A stretch of 64,000 nucleotides of DNA, taken from NCBI RefSeq assembly GCF_009829925.1, contig NZ_SNVJ01000002.1:248001-312000 (forward strand). The letters are read 5' to 3'. The notes under the pieces were generated by a model, which saw only the letters and a list, made by a program, of their open reading frames with translations, was not told where the DNA came from and did no database searches. Shown piece after piece: positions 42,922 through 52,465 of this stretch; position 1 is the first letter of the stretch; each line of letters opens with the position of its first letter. Source of the DNA: Teichococcus coralli (GTDB lineage Bacteria; Pseudomonadota; Alphaproteobacteria; Acetobacterales; Acetobacteraceae). The translations under genes and the position numbers were made by a program.

Positions 42922-45093
42922 ATGGCCGATAAGCGAAGGACCAGGGCGCTGGACGTGGCACCGCCGCTGAAGGCCTTCATTGAAGGCGAGGCGCTGCCGG
43001 GCACGGGCATCGCGCCGGAAACCTTCTGGGACGCCTACCGCGCCATCCTGGCCGAGATGGCGCCGCGCAACGCCGAATTGCTGGCCGAGCGCGACAGGCT
43101 GCAGGCCAGGCTCGACGACTGGCACCGCAAGCACCCGGCCAGACCGGTGGATCGCGCCGCCTACCGCGCCTTCCTGGAGGAGATCGGCTACCTTCTGCCC
43201 GATCCCGGCGCGGTCGGTGTCACCACCGCCAATGTGGACCCGGAGATCGCCAGCATCGCCGGACCGCAGCTCGTGGTGCCGGTGAACAACGCCCGCTACG
43301 CGCTGAACGCCGGCAACGCCCGCTGGGGCAGCCTCTATGATGCGCTCTACGGCACCGATGCCATCCCCGAGGACGGCGACCTGGCGCGGGGCGCAGGGGG
43401 CAAGGGCGGCTTCAACCGCGCCCGCGGCGAAAAGGTGATCGCCCGCGCCCGCGCCCTGCTCGACGAGGCCGCGCCGCTGATCGGCGGCTCCTGGGCGGAT
43501 GTGGGGGGGCTCAGCGTGGTCGCCGGGGTGCTGGTGGTGGCGCTGATGGAGGGCGGTGCCACGGCGCTGCGGGACTCCGCGCAGTTCGCGGGCTTCACCG
43601 GCACGCCGGAGGCACCCACCGCCATCCTGCTGCGCAACCACGGCCTCCACCTGGAGGTCAAGCTCGACAAGGCGCACCCGATCGGCCGCGAGGACCCGGC
43701 CGGCATCGCCGACGTGCTGCTGGAATCCGCCGTCTCCACCATCATGGACTGCGAGGATTCGGTCGCCGCGGTGGATGCCGAGGACAAGGTGGCGGTCTAC
43801 CGCGCCTGGCTCGGGCTGATGAGGGGCGACCTGGAGGCCAGCTTCGAGAAGGACGGCCGCACCCTCACCCGTCGCCTGAACCCGGACCGCAGCTACACCA
43901 CCCCCGAGGGCGGCACGCTGACGCTGCCTGGCCGCAGCCTGATGCTGGTGCGCAACGTCGGCCACCACATGATGACCGACGCCGTGACGCTGGGCGGCAA
44001 GGAGACGCCGGAGACCATCCTCGACGCGCTCACCACCGTCGCCATCGCGCTGCACGACATCAAGGGCCGGCGGATGAACAGCCGCGCCGGCAGCGTCTAC
44101 ATCGTGAAGCCGAAGATGCACGGGCCGAAGGAGGTGGCCTGGGCGGATGAGCTCTTCGGCCGCATCGAGGACGCCTTCGGCCTGGAGCGGAACACGCTCA
44201 AGATGGGCATCATGGACGAGGAGCGACGCACCACCGTCAACCTCCGCGCCTGCATCGCCGCCGCCAAGGGGCGCGTCGCCTTCATCAACACCGGCTTCCT
44301 CGACCGCACCGGCGACGAGATCCACACCGACATGGAAGCCGGCCCGGTGCTGCGCAAGAACGACATGAAGGGCGCCGCCTGGATCAAGGCCTACGAGGAC
44401 TGGAACGTCGATGCCGGCCTGGGCTGCGGGCTGCGCGGCAAATCCCAGATCGGCAAGGGCATGTGGGCGGCGCCGGACCGGATGGCCGACATGCTGGCGC
44501 AGAAGATCGGCCACCCCAGGGCCGGCGCCAGCACCGCCTGGGTGCCCTCCCCCACCGCCGCCACGCTGCACGCGCTGCACTACCACGCGGTGGACGTCGC
44601 CGCCCGGCAGGCCGAGATCGCCAAGGGTGGCCCGCGCGCGAAGCTCGACGACCTGCTGACCATCCCGCTGAGCGACAGCAACTGGTCGCCGGCCGACGTG
44701 CAGGCGGAACTGGACAACAACTGCCAGGGCATCCTCGGCTATGTCGTGCGCTGGGTGGACCAGGGCGTCGGCTGCTCGAAGGTGCCGGACATCAATGATA
44801 TCGGCCTGATGGAGGACCGCGCGACCCTGCGCATCTCCGCCCAGCACATCGCCAACTGGCTGCGCCATGGCATCGTCAGCGAGTCGCAGGTGCGCGACAC
44901 GCTGCGCCGCATGGCGGCCGTGGTGGACCAGCAGAACGCCACCGACCCCGCCTACACCCCGATGGCACCCGGCTTCGAGGGGCCGGCCTTCCAGGCCGCG
45001 TGCGACCTCGTCTTCGAGGGCGCGAAGCAGCCCAACGGCTATACCGAGTTCATCCTCCACCGCCGCCGCCGCGAGGCGAAGCGGGGAAGCTGA
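42922..45093 (+). CDS. glcB: Malate synthase G
   Basis: At 723 residues it is the same length as E. coli GlcB. It condenses glyoxylate with acetyl-CoA to malate. The sequence has [38 protein letters not shown] (residue block near 105-145), the catalytic region [22 protein letters not shown], and the [21 protein letters not shown] and [18 protein letters not shown] blocks. The C-terminal domain has [37 protein letters not shown], carrying the catalytic Asp. A GGGAGAGACCG site precedes the ATG. No isocitrate lyase or glycolate oxidase gene is adjacent, so the glyoxylate source is not shown. Confidence 0.97.
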   Translation: MADKRRTRALDVAPPLKAFIEGEALPGTGIAPETFWDAYRAILAEMAPRNAELLAERDRLQARLDDWHRKHPARPVDRAAYRAFLEEIGYLLPDPGAVGVTTANVDPEIASIAGPQLVVPVNNARYALNAGNARWGSLYDALYGTDAIPEDGDLARGAGGKGGFNRARGEKVIARARALLDEAAPLIGGSWADVGGLSVVAGVLVVALMEGGATALRDSAQFAGFTGTPEAPTAILLRNHGLHLEVKLDKAHPIGREDPAGIADVLLESAVSTIMDCEDSVAAVDAEDKVAVYRAWLGLMRGDLEASFEKDGRTLTRRLNPDRSYTTPEGGTLTLPGRSLMLVRNVGHHMMTDAVTLGGKETPETILDALTTVAIALHDIKGRRMNSRAGSVYIVKPKMHGPKEVAWADELFGRIEDAFGLERNTLKMGIMDEERRTTVNLRACIAAAKGRVAFINTGFLDRTGDEIHTDMEAGPVLRKNDMKGAAWIKAYEDWNVDAGLGCGLRGKSQIGKGMWAAPDRMADMLAQKIGHPRAGASTAWVPSPTAATLHALHYHAVDVAARQAEIAKGGPRAKLDDLLTIPLSDSNWSPADVQAELDNNCQGILGYVVRWVDQGVGCSKVPDINDIGLMEDRATLRISAQHIANWLRHGIVSESQVRDTLRRMAAVVDQQNATDPAYTPMAPGFEGPAFQAACDLVFEGAKQPNGYTEFILHRRRREAKRGS

Positions 45094-45099
45094 CGCGAG

Positions 45100-45123
45100 G
45101 CCGGGGGAGGCGCCTCCCCCGGC
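45100..45123. terminator. Perfect 24-bp palindrome after glcB
   Basis: GCCGGGGGAGGC/GCCTCCCCCGGC is a perfect palindrome 6 nt after the glcB stop codon. There is no T-run. It may end or stabilise the glcB mRNA. Confidence 0.55.
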
Positions 45124-45236
45124 TCCGCTTCGCTGCCAGGTTCTCGCTGGCGGGGCGGACGGCCATGCCGCCGGCCCTCTCCCGACCTGATGCGTGGCCG
45201 CTTTACTTTCCGCCGGCCCGGGCGGAAGCAGAAGCG

Positions 45237-46499
45237 ATGAACGCTGATGCCAGAGGGGCCGACGCCCCGCGGAGTCCCGCGCCGGAAGCGCCCCCCGCCG
45301 AAGCCGCCGCGCCCAACTGGCAGCGCACCCTGTTCCTGATGATCGGCATCCAGCTCGGCATGAATATGGGCTTCACCGTGCTGAGCCCGGTGATGCCGCT
45401 CTTCCTGCCCGAGCTGGGAGTGCGCGGGGAGGCGGCGGTCAACATGTGGGCCGGCGTGCTTTCGACGGTGACGCCGCTGGTCGCCGCCTTCGCCTCCCCG
45501 CTCTGGGGCCGGGTGGCGGACCGGCGGGGCCGCAAGCTGATGGTGCTGCGCTCCTGCTTCGCCATCGCCCTCTTCATCGGCCTGATGAGCCTGGCCGCCA
45601 ATGTCTGGCAGTTCATGGGGCTGCGCGCCCTGATGGGCGTCTTCGCCGGGTTCAACGCGGCGACCATCTCGCTGGTCGCGAGCCAGGTGCCGCCCAATCG
45701 CCTGGGCTACTCGCTGGGCTGGCTCAGCACCGGGCAGCTCGTGGGCACGCTGATCGGGCCGCTTCTGGGCGGCTTCGTCGCCGACGTCACCGGCTCCTAC
45801 CGGATGCCTTTCGTGTTCACCTCCGGCATATGCGCGCTGTGCGGCGTTCTGGCGCTGGTCCTGGTGAAGGAGCGGTTCAGCCCGCCCAAGGCGGGTGCCA
45901 GCAAGGCGTCGCTGCTCCAGAGCTTCGCGATCCTGGCGCGCTCGCCGGGGCTGCTGCCGCTGTTTGTCGTGCTGCTGCTCGCGCAGTTCGGCGTGCAGGC
46001 GGTGCAGCCGGTGGTGACGCTCTATGTGCAGCAACTGGCCGGCCCGGTGCCCGCCCTGGCCACCCTGGGCGGGCTCGCCTTTTCCGTGACGGGCGTGGCG
46101 GACCTGATCGCCTCCCCCTTCCTGGGCCGCCGGTCGGACGTCCTGGGCTATCGCCGCGTGCTGCTGATCGCTCTGGGCGGCGCCGCCCTGGCCAGCGCGC
46201 CGCAGGCCTTCGTTCCGGACTACTGGAGCTTCGTCGCGGCGCGCTTCGCGCTGGGGCTGTTCATCGGCGGCATCCTGCCCACCGCCAATGCGCTGGTCGG
46301 CCGCCTGGCGCCCGCAGGGGACCGGGGTTCGGTCTATGGCGTCACCGCCTCGGCGATGTTCCTGGGGCAGTCGCTCGGGCCGCTCTCGGGCGGCGCCATC
46401 GCGGCCACGCTGGGCCTGAACTGGGTGTTTCTTGTCACCGCCGTGCTGCTGGCCGCCAATCTCGCATGGGTCTGGGCCAAGGTGCCGGAGGTGCGGTAG
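45237..46499 (+). CDS. MFS transporter (multidrug-efflux like)
   Basis: A 420-residue protein with twelve helices. Motif A is WGRVADRRGRKLMVLRS, and a second copy is FLGRRSDVLGYRRVLL in the 8-9 loop. The helix 5 antiporter-like motif is LGYSLGWLSTGQLVGTLIGPLLGG (motif C, G-x8-G-x3-G-P-x2-G), which points to efflux. A 25-residue Ala/Pro-rich cytoplasmic N-terminus precedes helix 1. The substrate is unknown. It is convergent with a GNAT gene. Confidence 0.87.
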   Translation: MNADARGADAPRSPAPEAPPAEAAAPNWQRTLFLMIGIQLGMNMGFTVLSPVMPLFLPELGVRGEAAVNMWAGVLSTVTPLVAAFASPLWGRVADRRGRKLMVLRSCFAIALFIGLMSLAANVWQFMGLRALMGVFAGFNAATISLVASQVPPNRLGYSLGWLSTGQLVGTLIGPLLGGFVADVTGSYRMPFVFTSGICALCGVLALVLVKERFSPPKAGASKASLLQSFAILARSPGLLPLFVVLLLAQFGVQAVQPVVTLYVQQLAGPVPALATLGGLAFSVTGVADLIASPFLGRRSDVLGYRRVLLIALGGAALASAPQAFVPDYWSFVAARFALGLFIGGILPTANALVGRLAPAGDRGSVYGVTASAMFLGQSLGPLSGGAIAATLGLNWVFLVTAVLLAANLAWVWAKVPEVR

Positions 46500-46512
46500 G
46501 CGGAGGGGGGCC

Positions 46513-47079
46513 TCAGCGCGGCGGCGTGTCGCCCAGCCGCTTCTGCAGCAGCACGAGGTCGAGCCACTGGCCGAACTTGCAGCCGACCTGCGGCATCAGG
46601 GCGACGCGCTGGAAGCCGAGCTTCTCGTGCATCCGCAACGAGGGCGCGTTCGCCGCGTCCACCGACGCCACCATCACATGCTTGTCGAGCATGCGCGCCT
46701 CATGCTCCAGCGCCGTGACAAGCGCGCAGCCCACGCCTCGTCCCCGCGTATCCGTGCGGATATGCACGGAATGCTCGACGGTATGGCGGAAACCGGGCCA
46801 GTTGCCCCGGAACTCGGCGAAGCTGGCGAAGCCGAGCACGTCGCTGTCGTGGCACCCGAGCGCCACCAGCACCGGGAAGCCTCGCGCGCGGCGCTGGCGC
46901 CACCATTGGAGGCGCTGCTCCAGCGTCTCGGGCTGCTCGGTGTAGACCGCGGTGCTGGTGGCCACCACCTCGTTGAAGATGGCGCTGATGCCCGCCAGGT
47001 GCCCCTCGCCCGCCGGGCAGATCGTCACGGCGGGGAAGGTGGCCGACAGAAGGTGCGAGTCCAGTCCGCCGGCCAGCAT
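46513..47079 (-). CDS. GNAT family N-acetyltransferase (phosphinothricin acetyltransferase-like)
   Basis: A 188-residue GNAT protein. The N-terminal AIFNEVVATSTAVYTEQPETLEQRLQWWRQRRARGFPVLVA resembles Pat/Bar enzymes. FRHTVEHSVHIRTDTRGRGVGCALVTALE holds the acetyl-CoA-binding R-G-x-G-V-G loop, and the end has LRMHEKLGFQRVALMPQVGCKFGQWLDLVLLQK. Relatives acetylate phosphinothricin, methionine sulfoximine or other amino-acid analogues. The ATG is 1 nt beyond the stop of the M20 gene, implying one transcript. Confidence 0.88.
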   Translation of the reverse strand: MLAGGLDSHLLSATFPAVTICPAGEGHLAGISAIFNEVVATSTAVYTEQPETLEQRLQWWRQRRARGFPVLVALGCHDSDVLGFASFAEFRGNWPGFRHTVEHSVHIRTDTRGRGVGCALVTALEHEARMLDKHVMVASVDAANAPSLRMHEKLGFQRVALMPQVGCKFGQWLDLVLLQKRLGDTPPR

Positions 47080-47080
47080 G

Positions 47081-48523
47081 TCAGGCGCTCCGGGCCGCGC
47101 GCAGCGGTGGCGCCTTCACCTCGGGCGGAATGGGGCAGGTGTAAGGCTTGCCGCCGGTGCGGCGCTGCAGCTCGGCCTTGGCGCGGGCCAGCAGCTCGGG
47201 GTCGCGCATGGCGTCGAGCGCCGTGGCGGCCATCGCCTTGGCGGCGTGCAGCATGCCCTTGTGCGCCGCCGGGCTCTTGCCCTGCGCCACCATCTGCCAG
47301 GTGTGGAAGGGGGTGCCGATGGCGTAGTTGGCGCCCCAGCACTGCACCGTCGGCACGATGCGGGAAACGTCGCCCACGTCGGTCGAGCCGGCGTTGAAGC
47401 GCGAGGTGCCGTCGAAGGGCAGAATCTCCTCCGGCAGGGCCTGCGCGCCGGTCTCGGGCGGGGCGCCAAAGCTTTCCACCCCGCTTTCGATGTCCTCCGG
47501 CGTCAGGCTGGCGCGGATCGCCTCGGCGAAGGCGAGGTCCGCGGCGTCGAAGCGCGGCGCGCCGATGCGGCGGAGGTTTTCGTGCATCGTCATCTCCAGG
47601 ACCGTGTTGGGCACCACCTCGGAACAGGCCTTGTCGATGCTGACGGTGAGCTGCGTCTCCGTCATGTGCGCCGCCCCCTCGGCGCAGCGGCGGACGCGGG
47701 CGAACAGCGACTCCGCCTGCGCCACCTTCGGCGCGCGGATGAGGTAGAGCACCTCGGCCTGCGCCTGCACCACGTTGGGCGAGACGCCGCCGGCATCGGT
47801 GATGGCGTAGTGCACCCGCCAGTCCGAGGGGATATGCTCGCGCAGGTAGTTCACGCCCATGTTCATGATCTCGACGGCGTCGAGCGCCGAGCGGCCGAGA
47901 TGCGGGCTGCCCGCGGCATGGGCGGGGCGGCCCTTGAAGCGGAAATAGACCTGGAAATTGGCCAGCGTGAGGCTGGACATCACGCCGGCATAGGTACCGG
48001 GATGCCAGCAGATGGCGGCATCCAGGTCGTTGAAGGCCCCTTCGCGCGCCATGAAGGTCTTGCCCGAGCCGCCTTCCTCGCCAGGGCAGCCGTAGTAGCG
48101 GATGGTGCCGGGGCGGCCCTCGGCGGCCAGGCTGTCGCGGGCCGCGACGGCGGCCAGCATCGCGCCGGCGCCGAGCAGGTTGTGGCCGCAGCCATGGCCG
48201 CTGCCGCCCGGCTCCAGCGGCGCGGCTTCGGCCGAGCCGGCCTGCTGCGAGAGGCCCGCCAGCGCGTCGAACTCGCCGAGGAAGCCGATCACCGGGCCGC
48301 CCTCGCCCGCCTCGGCCATGAAGGCGGTGGGCAGGCCGGCGACGCTGCGGGTGATGCGGAAGCCCTCGGCCTCCAATGTGGCGATCTGCGCCGCGACGGA
48401 ACGGTGCTCGGCGAAGCGCAGCTCGGCGAAACCCCAGATGGTGTCCGCCAGCGCGGTGTAGGCCGGCCCCTTGGTGTCGATCTGCGAGGAAAGGGCATCG
48501 ATATTGAGCGAATCGTTGCGCAT
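47081..48523 (-). CDS. M20 family amidohydrolase (AbgB/aminobenzoyl-glutamate hydrolase-like)
   Basis: A 480-residue cytoplasmic metallopeptidase. The metal sites are visible in SGHGCGHNLLGAGAML (His), CPGEEGGSGKTFM (Glu) and DLDAAICWHPG (His). The dimerisation domain has VYFRFKGRPAHAAGSPHLGRSALDAVEIMN. Its length and the TIWGFAELRFAEHRSVAAQ start match AbgB-type hydrolases, which cleave p-aminobenzoyl-glutamate or related N-acyl amino acids. AbgA and AbgT partners are absent, so the substrate may differ. A GNAT gene follows directly. Confidence 0.88.
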   Translation of the reverse strand: MRNDSLNIDALSSQIDTKGPAYTALADTIWGFAELRFAEHRSVAAQIATLEAEGFRITRSVAGLPTAFMAEAGEGGPVIGFLGEFDALAGLSQQAGSAEAAPLEPGGSGHGCGHNLLGAGAMLAAVAARDSLAAEGRPGTIRYYGCPGEEGGSGKTFMAREGAFNDLDAAICWHPGTYAGVMSSLTLANFQVYFRFKGRPAHAAGSPHLGRSALDAVEIMNMGVNYLREHIPSDWRVHYAITDAGGVSPNVVQAQAEVLYLIRAPKVAQAESLFARVRRCAEGAAHMTETQLTVSIDKACSEVVPNTVLEMTMHENLRRIGAPRFDAADLAFAEAIRASLTPEDIESGVESFGAPPETGAQALPEEILPFDGTSRFNAGSTDVGDVSRIVPTVQCWGANYAIGTPFHTWQMVAQGKSPAAHKGMLHAAKAMAATALDAMRDPELLARAKAELQRRTGGKPYTCPIPPEVKAPPLRAARSA

Positions 48524-48694
48524 CGCGGCCTGTCGTGTTGCAGCCGGATTAATCTACACGTCCGGCGGATTTACGAAAGCTCAACCATACCGCGAAGCAC
48601 GGCGCGGCGGGACCGCCCCAGATCGTCGTCCGGCAACTCCCAGCCCGCGCAATCCGTTCTGCATTCCTGGTTTGCGGCAGAGGGCGGAGGCGGC

Positions 48695-49129
48695 ATGGTG
48701 CTGGAGGAACCCACCCTTCTCGGCCAGGCACGCGATCTGTTGATCGCCTATGCCTTGGCCTTTCCCATCGGCTGGGACCGGGAGCGAAGCGACCGGAGCG
48801 CGGGCATTCGCACCTTCCCCCTGGTGGCGCTGGCGTCCTGCGGCTTCCTGCAGGCCGCCGAGCCGCTGATTTCCGGCGATGCCGGCGCCACCGCGCGGGT
48901 CATGGAAGGGCTGATCACCGGGATCGGCTTCATCGGCGGTGGTGCCATCATTCGCAGTGGGCAACGGGTGCATGGCACGGCCACCGCCGCGGGCCTCTGG
49001 GTCACGGGGGCCATCGGCGTGGCCACGGCGCTGCACTCCTATGCCGTGGCGGTTGTTCTCTCGGCCGCCACCATCGCCACCCTCAGGGGCTTGCAGATGC
49101 TGAAATACGATCGCGACGAGTCGGAGTGA
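48695..49129 (+). CDS. MgtC/SapB family membrane protein
   Basis: A 144-residue protein with four helices and the MgtC core: LLIAYALAFPIGWDRERSDRSAGIRTFPLVALASCGF followed by MEGLITGIGFIGGGAIIR and VHGTATAAGLWVTGAIGVATAL. It corresponds to the membrane half of MgtC without the C-terminal ACT-like domain. Relatives modulate Mg2+/phosphate homeostasis or F-ATPase. The ATG at 48695 is preceded by GGAGG; the much longer upstream frame is antisense to the M20 gene and rejected. Confidence 0.88.
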   Translation: MVLEEPTLLGQARDLLIAYALAFPIGWDRERSDRSAGIRTFPLVALASCGFLQAAEPLISGDAGATARVMEGLITGIGFIGGGAIIRSGQRVHGTATAAGLWVTGAIGVATALHSYAVAVVLSAATIATLRGLQMLKYDRDESE

Positions 49130-49171
49130 CTCCCTCTTGGCGAAGCCATCCCGCCGCCACATAAGCCGGTC

Positions 49172-49876
49172 ATGAAGCGTTTCTGGGACCGGGCTGCCGC
49201 CGCACCGGTAGAAGGCGGCTACACCGTATTGCTGGATGGGCGCCCCCTGCGCCTGCCGGGCCGGGGAGGCCTGGTGCTGCCGCGCGCTCCCCTGGCCGAG
49301 GCCATCGCCCTGGAATGGCAGGAGGCCGGCGGTGCCCAGGGCGGCGAGATGCGGCTGGAAGAGGTGCCGCTGACCCGCGTGGTGACCACCGCCCTGGAGC
49401 GCATGGCGCCCGACCCGGCGCCCAGCGTCGCCGCGATCGCCAAATATGGCGAGACCGACCTGCTCTGCTACCGCGCCCAGGAACCACCCCTGGCCGCCCG
49501 CCAGGCCGAGGCGTGGCAGCCACTGCTGGACTGGGCCGCCCTGCAGCTTGACGCTCCCATGCGGACCACCACCGGGGTCATGCCGGTGGCGCAGGCGCCC
49601 GAAGCCCTGGCCGCGTTGCGCGCCGCGCTGGCGGAGTTGCCGGTGCTGGAGCTGGCGGCGCTGGGTGTCGCCGTGCCCGCCCTCGGCAGCGTCGTGCTGG
49701 GGCTGGCGCTGGCGCGGGAAAGGGTGGACGCGGAGGAGGCCTGCCGCCTGGCTTTCCTGGATGAGGCTTTTCAGCAGGAGTTGTGGGGCGTGGACGAGGA
49801 AGCAGTGGCGCGGCAGGAGGCTGTGGTGAAGGATGTGAAGCTCGCCGGGCGCCTTCTGGCGCTTGCCCGCGCCTGA
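49172..49876 (+). CDS. ATP12 family F1-ATPase assembly chaperone
   Basis: A 234-residue protein with the ATP12 pattern: MKRFWDRAAAAPVEGGYTVLLDGRPLRLPGR at the start, LAEAIALEWQ, the MRLEEVPLTRVVTTALERM block, YGETDLLCYRAQEPPLAARQAEAWQPLLDW in the middle, and ELWGVDEEAVARQEAVVKDVKLAGRLL near the end. ATP12 binds the F1 alpha subunit before assembly; it is confined to mitochondria and alphaproteobacteria, which supports the lineage call. It is in the same direction as acylphosphatase, 21 nt downstream. Confidence 0.93.
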   Translation: MKRFWDRAAAAPVEGGYTVLLDGRPLRLPGRGGLVLPRAPLAEAIALEWQEAGGAQGGEMRLEEVPLTRVVTTALERMAPDPAPSVAAIAKYGETDLLCYRAQEPPLAARQAEAWQPLLDWAALQLDAPMRTTTGVMPVAQAPEALAALRAALAELPVLELAALGVAVPALGSVVLGLALARERVDAEEACRLAFLDEAFQQELWGVDEEAVARQEAVVKDVKLAGRLLALARA

Positions 49877-49897
49877 CATGCCGCTAGGGAGATGACG

Positions 49898-50173
49898 ATG
49901 GACGCCAAGCGGGTCCGCATCCGCGGCCGGGTGCATGGTGTCGGATACCGGGACTGGATGGTGCGGGAAGCCACGCGTCTTGGCGTGCAGGGCTGGGTTC
50001 GCAACTGTGCCGACGGCAGCGTCGAGGCACTGGTGGCTGGCGACGCGGCGGCTGTGGGCGCCCTGCTGACCGCCTGCCGCGCCGGTCCTCCTCTTGCCCG
50101 CGTCGAGTCCATCGATGAGGATTTCGCCGATCCTCCGGCCGACCCCGGATTCCGCCGCGCGCCGACCCTGTGA
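49898..50173 (+). CDS. acyP: Acylphosphatase
   Basis: A 91-residue protein. The signature VRIRGRVHGVGYRDWM has substrate-binding Arg18, and QGWVRNCADGSVEALVAGD has catalytic Asn36. It hydrolyses acyl phosphates such as 1,3-bisphosphoglycerate. The ATG at 49898 has GGGAG 6 nt upstream; an ATG at 49892 abuts the same site and is less likely. The stop overlaps the GTG of the next gene. Confidence 0.95.
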   Translation: MDAKRVRIRGRVHGVGYRDWMVREATRLGVQGWVRNCADGSVEALVAGDAAAVGALLTACRAGPPLARVESIDEDFADPPADPGFRRAPTL

Positions 50174-51108
50174 GCCGCATGCACGACATCGATACGCCCA
50201 TCATCCTCTATTCCTTCGACCGGCCGGGCTATCTGGAACGTGTCTGCGCCTCCCTCGCCGACCAGCGTGGCGTGCGCTTCGACCCGGGGAGAATCTGGCT
50301 GCTGCAGGACGGCGCCACCTCCGCGCGGACGGGCCGGCGCCATGGCGATGCGCAGGCGATCGACGAGAGCATCTCGGTGTTCCGCCGGTACTTCCCGCGA
50401 GGGCAGGTGCGGGAAAGCAGGCACAACCTGGGAGTGGCCCGCAACATCCTGCGCGGCGAGCGGCTGGTGTTCGAGGAGCTGGGCGCGGAGCTCGGCTACT
50501 TCTTCGAGGACGACCTGGAGCTTGGACCCTGGTACCTGTACGCGCTGGAGGCGCTCCGCCTGCGCACGGCCGCTTTCGATCGGGTCGCCTACTTCGCCGC
50601 CTATGGCGATCACCGCCGCGACTATCCCGGCCCGGAAGTGAAGTACATCCCGCTGGAGCACCACTGGGGCTTCGGATTGCGGCGCCACGCCTGGCTGCGG
50701 ATCATGCAGTGGCTCGCGCCTTATTACGCGCTGCTCGGAGACCTGGACTACAACGACAGGCCGCACCGGCAGATCTTCGAGCTCTACCGGCCACTCAGCA
50801 TCGCCACCGAGGCTTCGTCGCAGGACGCGGCCAAGAGCATCGCCTGCCTGGAGCTCGGATTGAGCCGGCTGATGACCACCGTCTCCTTCGGGCGCTACAT
50901 CGGCGAGCGCGGCAACTCCTTCTCGCCCGAGCATTTCCGCAACATGGGCTTCGACCGGATGCGGATCGCCGGCAGCGAGACCTACGACTTCCTGCCGCTC
51001 ACCGAGGCGAAGCTCGACGAGATCGACGGCTTCCACCGCCGCCACTACGAGCGGCTGCGGCGGGAGCGCTTCGACGTCATCCTGGCCGCGCACCCGCCCC
51101 GCGGCTGA
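50170..51108 (+). CDS. GT-A-type glycosyltransferase-like protein
   Basis: This 312-residue soluble protein starts with a beta strand and motif TPIILYSFDRPGYLERVCASL, which resembles the nucleotide-binding start of GT-A folds. LWLLQDGATS-like and RESRHNLGVARNI stretches follow, then LGYFFEDDLELGPWYLYALEAL, where E-D-D matches the metal motif of eukaryotic GnT-I-like transferases (GT13). EVKYIPLEHHWGFGLRRHAW may be the acceptor or catalytic loop. I do not recognise a named bacterial family. The GTG at 50170 overlaps the acyP stop; ATG 50179 is an alternative start. Confidence 0.6.
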   Translation: MSRMHDIDTPIILYSFDRPGYLERVCASLADQRGVRFDPGRIWLLQDGATSARTGRRHGDAQAIDESISVFRRYFPRGQVRESRHNLGVARNILRGERLVFEELGAELGYFFEDDLELGPWYLYALEALRLRTAAFDRVAYFAAYGDHRRDYPGPEVKYIPLEHHWGFGLRRHAWLRIMQWLAPYYALLGDLDYNDRPHRQIFELYRPLSIATEASSQDAAKSIACLELGLSRLMTTVSFGRYIGERGNSFSPEHFRNMGFDRMRIAGSETYDFLPLTEAKLDEIDGFHRRHYERLRRERFDVILAAHPPRG

Positions 51109-51150
51109 GCGGCGGAGGAAGGGTAGCCTCCCCTCCCCGGCCCTTCTCCC

Positions 51151-52230
51151 TCAGCGCATCGGCGGGGCGTATTGCAGGCCGCCCTTGGTCCAGAGGTTGT
51201 TGATGCCGCGCTGCACGCCCATCGGCGTGATGTTGCGCTCCCAGATCTCGCCGAAGTTGCCGACCTGCCGGATGACGTTGACGGCCCAGTCCGGCTGCAG
51301 GCCGAGCATCTTCCCAAGGTCGCCGGTCTTGCCCATGAAGCGCTGCACGTCGGGGTTGTCGCTGTCGGCGAAGCTGTCGATGTTCTTGCTGGTGATGCCC
51401 AGCTCTTCCGCGATCAGTGTCGCGAAATGGGTCCAGCGGACAACATCAAAGAACTTCCAGTCGCCCTTGCGTACCGCGGCGCCGAGCGGCTCCTTCGAGA
51501 TGATCTCCGGCAGCAGCAGATACTGGCTGGCATTCGGGCCCTGGCTCATCCGGAAGGCGGCGAGCGAGGAAGAGTCGGTGGTGTAGGCATCGCAGCGGCC
51601 GGCGATGAACGCCTTGTACACCTCTTCCACCGTCTCGATGACCACTGGCGTGAACTGCAGGCCCTGGGTGCGGAAGTAGTCGGCCAGGTTCAGTTCGGTG
51701 GTGGTGCCGGGCTGGACGCAGATGCTGGCGCCGGCAAGCTGCTTCGCCGAGGTGACGCCGGAGCTCGTCTTCACGATGAAGCCCTGGCCGTCATAGAAAT
51801 TGACCGAGGCGAACTCCAGGCCGAGCGCTCCCTCGCGGCCGAGCGTCCAGGTGGTGTTGCGCGCCAGCATGTCCAGCTCGCCCGATTGCAGGGCGGTGAA
51901 GCGGTTCTGCGTGGTCGTGTTGATGAACCGCACCTTCTTCGCGTCGCCGAAGATGGCGGCCGCAACGGTGCGGCAGGTATCCGCGTCCAGCCCGCGCATC
52001 TCGCCGCGGCTGTCGGGGGCGCTGAAGCCCGCCACCTGCCCGGCCACGCCGCAAAGCAGCGTGCCCCGGCTGCGGATGGCGTTCAACGTTTCGGAGGCGG
52101 ACTGCGCAGGCGCAGACTGCGCAGGGGCAGACTGCGCGGCCGCAGGGCTGGCGCAGACCAGCATGGAGGCGACAACGAGCCCAGCAGTGGCGGCGGCCCC
52201 GCCGGCGGCGGCAAGCACGGAACGGAACAC
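51151..52230 (-). CDS. General L-amino-acid ABC transporter substrate-binding protein (AapJ/BztA-like)
   Basis: A 359-residue periplasmic binding protein with a signal peptide (to about AAAQS). The SBP family 3 core is RGTLLCGVAGQVAGFSAPDSRGEMRGLDADTCRTVAAAIFGD, then TTQNRFTALQSGELDMLARNTTWTLGRE and the AapJ-typical end NFGEIWERNITPMGVQRGINNLWTKGGLQYAPPMR. It binds polar amino acids for the Aap/Bzt ABC system. The permease (aapQM) and ATPase (aapP) genes that normally follow are absent; an unrelated gene lies beyond. A short Ser-Ala-Pro-Gln repeat links the signal peptide to the mature domain. Confidence 0.92.
   Translation of the reverse strand: MFRSVLAAAGGAAATAGLVVASMLVCASPAAAQSAPAQSAPAQSASETLNAIRSRGTLLCGVAGQVAGFSAPDSRGEMRGLDADTCRTVAAAIFGDAKKVRFINTTTQNRFTALQSGELDMLARNTTWTLGREGALGLEFASVNFYDGQGFIVKTSSGVTSAKQLAGASICVQPGTTTELNLADYFRTQGLQFTPVVIETVEEVYKAFIAGRCDAYTTDSSSLAAFRMSQGPNASQYLLLPEIISKEPLGAAVRKGDWKFFDVVRWTHFATLIAEELGITSKNIDSFADSDNPDVQRFMGKTGDLGKMLGLQPDWAVNVIRQVGNFGEIWERNITPMGVQRGINNLWTKGGLQYAPPMR
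52101..52137 (-). repeat. 15-bp tandem repeat in the AapJ-like linker
   Basis: Two 15-nt units plus a 7-nt partial unit (starting at 52101, 52116 and 52131) encode the SAPAQ steps after the signal peptide. They are in frame, so length change would not shift the frame. Confidence 0.8.
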
Positions 52231-52465
52231 GGTGCTCTCCCTGTGTTGTCAGGCCGGCATGGCAGACCGGCAGGAAACGCAGTGTTCAGGGACAAAACCG
52301 CTTCCGCAAGGACCAAACGACGTTGCGGAGAGCAGAAAGGCGCGGAACTTGCGCGGCAAAGCGGCAAAGCTGCGGCTTTCTTGCTTATCGTTCTCCTCTC
52401 GAACCTGATCTTCCCCCTGAGCGGGTCACCAAGCCTCCTTCAACTGTGCCCCTCGGCCCCTGGCG

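Noticed and set aside
46952..48694. Long upstream extension of the MgtC-like frame
   Set aside because: The extension is antisense to the M20 hydrolase. The real start at 48695 has GGAGG and begins the conserved membrane protein.
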